Below, piece by piece: positions 8,101-12,352 of a stretch of DNA of 12,352 nucleotides (positions are counted from its first letter, which is position 1; each line of letters begins with the position of its first letter). The stretch is from the NCBI GenBank assembly GCA_024710535.1, contig JANJUO010000077.1:1-12352 (forward strand). Direction: 5' to 3'. The notes beneath the pieces are model-generated. The model was given only the letters and a program-made list of their open reading frames with translations. It ran no database searches and was not told the DNA's origin. The translations under genes and the position numbers were made by a program. The stretch comes from a bacterium. GTDB taxonomy: Bacteria > Bacteroidota > Ignavibacteria > Kapaibacteriales > UBA2268.

Positions 8101-8819
8101 ATAAATTTGAAGAACTATCCGAAGCATCAGCCAAACCAAGAACTTATGCTTTATCTTTCACTAATGCAAATAAATCAAACAGAGCAATTGCATCAGTTGA
8201 TTTTAGAATGCCAAAAGGTGTAAAATTACTTGCTTATGGTTCTGGATTATCGGATTCACTTTTGTTGGAAACACGTGCTATATTTAATAATGAAGCTGTA
8301 AAAACAGCATCATACTTGGTTCCTGTTGAAGATTACAACAATCCAAACAGCACTACTGTAAAATTCAAAGAATCACTTAATCCGGGTGAATCAGTAAAAC
8401 CGATTTATATTACGGTAATTGGTGGAGAATCAGCAATTGATATTGGATTTACAACAAGAGATGAAGATGGAACAGTTTTGAGCGAAGGTACAGTTAAACC
8501 AACAGTTCCTCTATCAATCAATACAGATGATGAAAATGGAGCAACTTCAGGAGCATCAATGATTCTTGATGTATATCCAAATCCTGCAAGTAATTCAACA
8601 ACTATCAATCTCGGACTTTTAAATAGCGAAATTGTTGGAATATTGGTAACTGATATGCAAGGCAAGGAAGTTGCAACAGTTCTTAATGAAAGATTACTAA
8701 ATAATGGCGATAATGTATTTATTCTGAATACAGATTATTTAAATTCAGGAACTTACACAGTTACAGCAAAGACACACAATGGTAAAATTGTATCTACAAA
8801 ATTACAGATTACCAAATAG
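5121..8819 (+). CDS. Large secreted cysteine-rich multi-domain surface protein, T9SS cargo
   Basis: The 1232-residue protein has a signal peptide (hydrophobic core about 17-33, probable cleavage after SEA at 37) and a C-terminal type A T9SS sorting domain (about 1146-1232) with VYPNPASNSTTINL, then VTDMQGKEVATVL, then LNSGTYTVTAKTHNGKIVS. It should cross the inner membrane by Sec and the outer membrane by T9SS, ending on the surface or outside. Residues 38-157 form an unrecognised beta-rich N-terminal region. Residues 160-337 resemble a carbohydrate-binding or DUF642-like jelly roll (GIIQDGHFENV to WGHVDNMKLC). Residues 342-667 form Cys-rich modules, two of which start similarly, at CLEIESLKSITC (460) and CLTIEEARLSC (563). 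Residues 668-1145 are further beta-rich segments without a recognised enzyme motif. It stands alone between a promoter-like region and a strong terminator. An adhesin or surface-layer role is inferred; catalytic function is not supported. Confidence 0.9.
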   Translation: MKFYNTISNTRLNFGRLSILFIMLTFFTLLFYSHSEAKPPITITLHIELGKLDSLGNCHYIDKLRLCSMWIDVSWARTLSAAATYDGENITLNFLDELPIKDDVFEIGDDFELSADLNAAFNSNKTITLLKGNYPVRYEGTPFGSVTIPVGVLPQSLAMNCGIIQDGHFENVTATGTGSNITNTSNPWKPGANSPQWGSTNDCDGRGGYAQFWGNQVVGESIIQTLGFGGIMKGQRYNLSFCAKLMPTQNSLNPNHVRIRVIAYNGTAPHRASLPTSNATLIYETPTITSTTWQTFNSCSWIADKNYTNIEVLPVNNSTLNDGNYVSWGHVDNMKLCQVDPCEGLNFKIYPDQTIKDKCCFKVDLNLQSCFTNLKGVRIKTPAGVTIASASAPTPWTQSGLTANTVVWNRPLNAFGTYLGGTLCLNAPNTSPFFVMIEWIDNNDSVFCRTERKLQCPPPCLEIESLKSITCIGYDANGYPQYNFCMNLINNSTPQTISMISASGTFSPSSYLLSSGASTICGVFTANSPTPPTSINITSGTADGTCHDSIDVKIPNDCPPKECLTIEEARLSCLSTNQQGGSTYQFTYVITNLSGVLPNTITISSNGGPEFVISNLPLNTATLLNGVIQYATPINGLICLTFTIRNSQNVVICSERVCIKAPVCEDCCTGFDKGIKVNSVTRTGVNSNGDNISMNITFAPNRPIKTMNATIVSASRRKVAPVVGAWERIYGDIGGAVAIPMPTGPGLRYYGGIAPSTSFAVPTLKTREVEWGTNYAGTTGSFNTTIGLLFPAPLGGSWTNPTVDELDYYLRISMTDVKCVTCDTLIHITLKRKSSPWIAVDASAGNVIKRKIDGKKYEEIQSNALEAGSALQLKMTSTEQGVLTLKLPVDKNTPAEEKITIVGIGFYPEEIIDIEEFSPISSNFKKEANDEYLYCSGKLTEGENASFDLIFNNPPFDRWNNTVVIKYMIGTTQEAMTDFVNIVGSIPVENSGGDKFEELSEASAKPRTYALSFTNANKSNRAIASVDFRMPKGVKLLAYGSGLSDSLLLETRAIFNNEAVKTASYLVPVEDYNNPNSTTVKFKESLNPGESVKPIYITVIGGESAIDIGFTTRDEDGTVLSEGTVKPTVPLSINTDDENGATSGASMILDVYPNPASNSTTINLGLLNSEIVGILVTDMQGKEVATVLNERLLNNGDNVFILNTDYLNSGTYTVTAKTHNGKIVSTKLQITK

Positions 8820-8844
8820 AAATAATATTTGATTGTAAATTAAA

Positions 8845-8879
8845 GAAGGTGGTTATGAGAATAACCACCTTTTTTATTA
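8845..8879 (+). terminator. Intrinsic terminator after the large cargo gene
   Basis: AAGGTGGTTAT (8846-8856) pairs perfectly with ATAACCACCTT (8861-8871) around a GAGA tetraloop and runs into a T-rich tail. It lies 26 nt after the stop codon. The A-rich left flank is too short for clear termination in the other direction. Confidence 0.92.
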
Positions 8880-9055
8880 TTAGATTTTGAATTTCAGACA
8901 TAATGATTATTAAAATACTCTCAGATTTTCAACACCGCCATACAATTAAATTAGGCGAAAGGTATTATTAATTAAACTCTGCCCATTTTTTTAAAAAATA
9001 TGAATATTGTAAAAAATTTTAATTATTAACCTTCAAAAATAAATAATTTTGAAAA

Positions 9056-9402
9056 TTAGATAGTAAATTTGATTTGCTCAAAATTTAATCCAACTAATTT
9101 TGAAGCAAGGAGCATTTTTCCATTGTCTTTTACTTGATAATGTTTCTTGTTGCTGAGAATTCAGAATTCAGTTCTTTCTATTCCGCTAAAATAAGAAAGT
9201 TTTGAATCTGGTTCATCTTTGAATTTAGATTTTAACGCAACTGCAAAATATTTTTTTATCCGTCTAGAATGATTAGTTTTTGTCAATAATTGATGCAACT
9301 CCAATAAAAGTATCAATCAAAGTTTTTGATTCTTAGATGTTGTTTTTCAATTTTAAATCTAATTCCTTTTGACTGTTCAAAATATTTGATTATTTGAAGC
9401 CA
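9056..9402 (-). pseudogene. Decayed minus-strand coding relic, family not recognised
   Basis: On the minus strand, one frame is open from 9402 down to a TGA at 9313-9315 (WLQIIKYFEQSKGIRFKI and onward, 29 codons). The neighbouring frame takes over at once, from 9316 to a TAA at 9056-9058, broken only by one TGA at 9161-9163. The second part reads as ordinary protein: LHQLLTKTNHSRRIKKYFAV, then KDEPDSKLSYFSGIERTEF, the stop, and KKHYQVKDNGKMLLASKLVG through to FEQIKFTI. Two frames that abut exactly, in DNA where stops are frequent, suggest one gene of about 115 codons or more with a frameshift and a nonsense change. No start codon is evident, so the 5' end is probably lost. I cannot name the family. 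Chance open frames remain possible. Confidence 0.5.
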
Positions 9403-9553
9403 TTAAAACAACAAAATTAATAATAACAATAAAATAAGTTACTAAAATTACAAACAATTATTATTATTATCTTTCGTTAAGTAGGTTTGTAAATAAAAAT
9501 TATAATTAATTTAGCATTTTAAAAAGTGCAAAAATTAAAAAAAAGAAAACAAA

Positions 9554-9658
9554 ATGAAATTTAAAGAAGTATTTTCATTGCCAAATATTTTTAAATATCA
9601 AGATATGAAAATAAATAATTTTAATTTATTTACTAATGAAATTGCAAGTAAAAAGTAG
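9554..9658 (+). CDS. Possible small ORF of 34 codons, doubtful
   Basis: ATG at 9554 opens a 34-residue peptide (MKFKEVFSLPNIFKYQDMK and onward, ending IASKK) that stops at TAG 9656-9658. Upstream is A-rich with no clear Shine-Dalgarno sequence. There is no signal peptide, membrane helix or known motif. A weak terminator-like hairpin lies 63 nt downstream. It could be a real small protein, the remnant of a longer gene, or chance; in AT-rich DNA an open frame this long is not remarkable. Confidence 0.15.
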   Translation: MKFKEVFSLPNIFKYQDMKINNFNLFTNEIASKK

Positions 9659-9721
9659 TTGAAAATACATAAATCATCATAAATCAAAAAATATATTTAT
9701 CACTATTGGAAATTTCAAGGA

Positions 9722-9757
9722 GTTTACAAGAATTCATTAAAATTCTAAACTTTTTTT
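9722..9757 (+). terminator. Weak terminator-like or attenuator-like hairpin
   Basis: GTTTA (9722-9726) pairs with TAAAC (9746-9750), and inside it GAATT (9730-9734) pairs with AATTC (9741-9745), with a 3-nt bulge and a 6-nt loop. Seven T follow directly (9751-9757). The stem is A/T-rich and therefore weak. It lies 52 nt before the phosphatase-like gene, so it may end an upstream transcript or act in that gene's leader. Confidence 0.3.
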
Positions 9758-9809
9758 AAGCGGTTGAGCATTTACATAAAAATTTTGTTTAATAATTAAT
9801 AAAAATATC

Positions 9810-10541
9810 ATGAAAAAGACAAATTATAATTTAATATTGCTAACGTTCATTTTTATCAATACATTAGCGTATTCGCAATTTAATTCTTTGAGCGAAAAAG
9901 TTAATTTCTATAAAGATAAATTCAAAGTTAATTGTGCCAATGAAAAGATTACTGATAATCGTGGAAATGGTTATGATGATTTGTATGGCACAAGAAATAT
10001 GCGCACTATTTTATATGGTGTTGCGTATCGTGGTGGAGCAAATAATCATTATCATAAATCTAATCAAAGACATAATCATAACCCATTGCCAGAAGATGGT
10101 TTAGTTCATTTACTTGAGAATGGATTTTCTATGGCTAATTATCTTTATGGAACAAATTTCAAAGATTCCAAAAAGTTGTATATGAGCGAAAACGGTAAAG
10201 ATTCATTAATTTATACTCAAAATTCGGGTAATTCACGTGCCCAAATTAGAAAAATTTTCGAGCAAATTATTGCAGTTATCGAAAAACCCGAACTTGGTCC
10301 AATTTATTTGCATTGTTGGAATGGATGGCACCAATCAGGCTATGTTTCATCAGCAATTTTGATGCAATTCTGTGGTTTATCAAATGAAGATGCTTTCCAA
10401 TATTGGATGGATAATACTGATGGAGTTAATAAAGGATATGAAAATGTTAAAAGTATGGTGAGAAATTTTCAAAAATTTGATGATATAAAAATTGATGAAA
10501 AAATAAAAAAAGAAATTTGCCCTTGTATAAAAAACAAATAA
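9810..10541 (+). CDS. Secreted protein with tyrosine/dual-specificity phosphatase-like fold, HCX5Q loop
   Basis: The 243-residue protein has a Sec signal peptide (1-22) with likely cleavage at LAYS|Q. It lacks a lipobox Cys and a T9SS sorting domain, so a periplasmic location is likely. Residues 67-79 (ILYGVAYRGGANN) resemble the early YRSG strand of Cys-dependent phosphatases. Residues 163-178 (GPIYLHCWNGWHQSGY) align with the phosphatase P-loop HCX5R(S/T)G, followed by the usual helix SAILMQFCGLSNEDAFQYW. His168, Cys169, Gly172, Ser176 and Gly177 are kept, but the phosphate-binding Arg is Gln175. In classical enzymes losing this Arg nearly abolishes phosphatase activity. It may therefore be a pseudophosphatase, a phosphate-binding protein, or an enzyme with altered chemistry. 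The segment WMDNTDGVNKGYENVKSMVRNF (199-220) looks like a family-specific helix. The gene appears to be monocistronic. The fold is moderately sure; the function is unknown. Confidence 0.75.
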   Translation: MKKTNYNLILLTFIFINTLAYSQFNSLSEKVNFYKDKFKVNCANEKITDNRGNGYDDLYGTRNMRTILYGVAYRGGANNHYHKSNQRHNHNPLPEDGLVHLLENGFSMANYLYGTNFKDSKKLYMSENGKDSLIYTQNSGNSRAQIRKIFEQIIAVIEKPELGPIYLHCWNGWHQSGYVSSAILMQFCGLSNEDAFQYWMDNTDGVNKGYENVKSMVRNFQKFDDIKIDEKIKKEICPCIKNK

Positions 10542-10630
10542 TATCAACATTTTTATATTCATTTTTAAACAATTTGAACTTAAATACGTCCTTTTAGAAA
10601 CTGTAGAAAAAGTATTATTGAAATAAATCT

Positions 10631-10690
10631 GCACAAGGCTAAAGCCTTGTGTTGCATATTGAAACGGTAACACGGAGCTTCAGCTTCGTG
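10631..10690. repeat. Pair of adjacent palindromic (REP-like) elements
   Basis: The first palindrome pairs CACAAGGC (10632-10639) with GCCTTGTG (10644-10651) around TAAA. The second pairs CACGGAGCT (10671-10679) with AGCTTCGTG (10682-10690), with one G-T pair and a tight loop. Nineteen nt separate them. Both begin CAC, end GTG and are clearly richer in G+C than the surroundings. No T-tract follows, so neither is a typical terminator. The arrangement resembles dispersed REP/BIME-type intergenic repeats. Confidence 0.65.
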
Positions 10691-10769
10691 GTGTATAATT
10701 TGTTTGATACTTTTTCCTCAGATTTTTTAAAAAAGTTAGTAGAAATTTATTAACAGATAAAGAAGACTG

Positions 10770-12352
10770 ATGAATTTTTTGAATCCATTCATATTATTTG
10801 GGCTGATTGCGGCATCAATACCTGTATTGCTACATTTGCTAAATTTAAGAAAATTAAAAACTGTTGAATTTTCTACTTTAAGATTTATCAAGGAACTTCA
10901 AAAAACTAAAATCAGAAAGTTGAAACTCAAACAAATAATTCTTCTGATTTTACGAACTCTTATCATTATTTTTGCCGTTTTGGCTTTTGCAAGACCTACA
11001 ATTCAGGGCAGACTGCCATTTATTGAGTCTTATGCCAAAACAAGTGCGATCGTTTTGCTTGATAACTCATTTAGTATGGAAGTTTCGGATGAGCGTGGAA
11101 ATAGATTGAAGCAAGCAAAGCAAGCCGCAAAAGAAATATTAAATCAAATGAAAGATGGTGATGAAATTGCTATAATCGAGACGGCAAACATTGGTAATCG
11201 TGAGCAATATTCCTTTACCAGAAATTTTGAATTGGCATCGGAAATTATTGATAAAATTAATATTTACAATACTCCAAGCAAAATAGAAACGGGTTTGAAA
11301 TTTGCGGAACAACTATTGAATAATGCTCAAAATATAAATAAAGAATTATTTGTTATATCTGATTTTCAAAAAAATATTATTGAAACAAATCAGGATTCAT
11401 CGAAAATTTTTAGTCAGGATATTGGATTTTATTTGATACCTATTGGATATGATTCCAAATCAGATATTCAAAATTTATCTATTGATTCTGTGAATGTTAT
11501 TTCGAAAATATTTCAAGTTAATCGACTTGTTGAAGTGGAAGTTACTATCCGAAACAATGGAAAAAACAGTTCAAATGGCGCAATTGTCAGTATGCTTTTT
11601 AACAATCAGAAGGTAGCCCAAAGGTCTTTGGATATTCCTGCCGGGGAAGTTCGTTCTGTTTCAATTTCAGCAACTGCCCAATCCTCAGGTGCAATTTCTG
11701 CCGAACTCCAACTTGAAAGTGATGCTTTGGATATTGATAATAAAGGATTTTATGGGTTTATTATACCGGAAACTCCAAAAATTGGGTTGGTTGGGGATAA
11801 TAATCAATTAAAATTTGTAAGTTCATTACTGAAATCATACTTAAGCGATGATTACAGCAAATTTGTATTTCAATCTCCTAATCAAAGTATAAATTCTTTG
11901 GATCTGAATTCCACAGATATTTTGCTTATTTTCAAAGAAGTTAACGATTCTGATTTGAATAGATTAAATCAATTTATTGCTAATGGCGGCTCATTATTTA
12001 TTTTTGCAAATGATGAAAATCCTGAAAATTTATCAATAAATCTCAATAAATTTGGCTTTGGTCCGGTTATTGAGAAAAGATATACAAGTTCATTGCCAGC
12101 AAGAATATCTGATATTGACAAAATTCATCCATTGTTTGAAGGCGTATTTTTGGGTGAAACAGATTCAAAGAAGAATATCGAATCGCCTGAAATATTTAAA
12201 GCATTTCCGGCAAAATCTGGTCAGAGTATAATTAAAATGAATGATGGAGCATTTTTGGCTGAGTCGCGAATTGGACAAGGAAAAGTGCTGTACTGCGCTG
12301 TTTCTCCACAATTGAATTGGGGTAATTTTCCTTTAACGAGTTTATTCCCAAT
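10770..12352 (+). CDS. BatA-domain and von Willebrand factor A membrane protein, partial at the right edge
   Basis: The frame is open from ATG at 10770 to the window end (527 codons), so the C-terminus is missing. Residues 1-75 match the BatA N-terminal domain (FILFGLIAASIPVLLHLLNL, then RKLKTVEFSTLRFIKELQ), with membrane helices at about 5-24 and 55-74. A VWA domain begins near 91 and has the metal-site DxSxS motif as Asp98, Ser100 and Ser102 (LLDNSFSMEVSD). Residues about 250-330 look like a CARDB-type beta sandwich (VEVEVTIRNNGKNSSNG). From about 336 (PKIGLVGDN) an alpha/beta domain resembles the class I glutamine-amidotransferase-like fold (SLFIFAND), with no catalytic Cys identified. Such proteins are common in Bacteroidota, anchored in the inner membrane and exposed to the periplasm; an envelope-stress or aerotolerance role is only inferred from the BatA name. 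No moxR or other bat genes are visible. Confidence 0.88.
   Translation, partial: MNFLNPFILFGLIAASIPVLLHLLNLRKLKTVEFSTLRFIKELQKTKIRKLKLKQIILLILRTLIIIFAVLAFARPTIQGRLPFIESYAKTSAIVLLDNSFSMEVSDERGNRLKQAKQAAKEILNQMKDGDEIAIIETANIGNREQYSFTRNFELASEIIDKINIYNTPSKIETGLKFAEQLLNNAQNINKELFVISDFQKNIIETNQDSSKIFSQDIGFYLIPIGYDSKSDIQNLSIDSVNVISKIFQVNRLVEVEVTIRNNGKNSSNGAIVSMLFNNQKVAQRSLDIPAGEVRSVSISATAQSSGAISAELQLESDALDIDNKGFYGFIIPETPKIGLVGDNNQLKFVSSLLKSYLSDDYSKFVFQSPNQSINSLDLNSTDILLIFKEVNDSDLNRLNQFIANGGSLFIFANDENPENLSINLNKFGFGPVIEKRYTSSLPARISDIDKIHPLFEGVFLGETDSKKNIESPEIFKAFPAKSGQSIIKMNDGAFLAESRIGQGKVLYCAVSPQLNWGNFPLTSLFP

Larger units (their letters stand above)
8880..9809. other. Long AT-rich gap without an intact gene
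   Basis: About 930 nt separate the terminator from the next secure gene. Apart from the minus-strand relic at 9056-9402, the doubtful small ORF at 9554 and the hairpin at 9722, I see only low-complexity A/T runs such as the TTATTATTATTAT stretch near 9458. No tRNA, IS end or CRISPR unit was recognised. Confidence 0.6.

Noticed and set aside
7838..8134. Minus-strand open frame of 98 codons inside the large cargo gene
   Set aside because: It lies fully opposite a well-supported gene, its translation is low-complexity without motifs, and it fits an antisense shadow. The same holds for the other antisense frames at 2665-2922, 5589-5825, 6277-6605, 7004-7234 and 8405-8665.
9458..9470. TTATTATTATTAT run as a CRISPR or functional tandem repeat
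   Set aside because: It is a short simple-sequence run expected in AT-rich intergenic DNA; there is no spacer-repeat structure.
10631..10690. Palindromes as a terminator for the phosphatase-like gene
   Set aside because: They lie 90-150 nt after the stop and neither is followed by a T-tract. A repeat element explains them better.

Overview
This is an AT-rich chromosomal segment, most likely from a member of the Bacteroidota/FCB group (a Kapabacteria- or Ignavibacteria-like lineage would fit). Two intact proteins and one gene relic end in the type A C-terminal sorting domain of the type IX secretion system (T9SS), signal peptides end in Bacteroidota-style A-x-S|Q or A|K junctions, and start codons mostly lack strong Shine-Dalgarno sequences. 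No tRNA, rRNA, CRISPR array or recognisable insertion sequence was seen.

Left block (143-3192): four genes read rightward. They are a 3-methyladenine DNA glycosylase (mpg), an ECF sigma factor starting with TTG, a membrane protein laid out like an anti-sigma factor but ending in a T9SS sorting domain, and ispF of the non-mevalonate isoprenoid pathway. The last three are separated by only 7-8 nt and look co-transcribed. A bidirectional hairpin terminator (3155-3192) separates ispF from convergent trxB (thioredoxin reductase, minus strand).

Middle block (4141-8879): a gene-poor gap of about 1 kb holds the decayed end of a T9SS cargo gene (4562-4834). Next come a promoter-like region with an operator-like dyad and a 1232-residue secreted, cysteine-rich, multi-domain T9SS cargo protein (5121-8819), closed by a strong terminator.

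Right block (8880-12352): a second gap of about 0.9 kb holds a decayed minus-strand coding relic (9056-9402), a doubtful small ORF and a weak terminator-like hairpin. It is followed by a secreted protein with a tyrosine-phosphatase-like loop in which the invariant Arg is Gln (HCX5Q), a pair of palindromic repeats, and a BatA/VWA-domain membrane protein that runs off the right edge.

Housekeeping genes (mpg, ispF, trxB) are interleaved with envelope and secretion functions. The two points most worth attention are the sigma/anti-sigma pair whose membrane partner carries a T9SS sorting domain, and the HCX5Q phosphatase-fold protein. The two relics flanking the large cargo gene suggest that surface-protein genes turn over at this locus.
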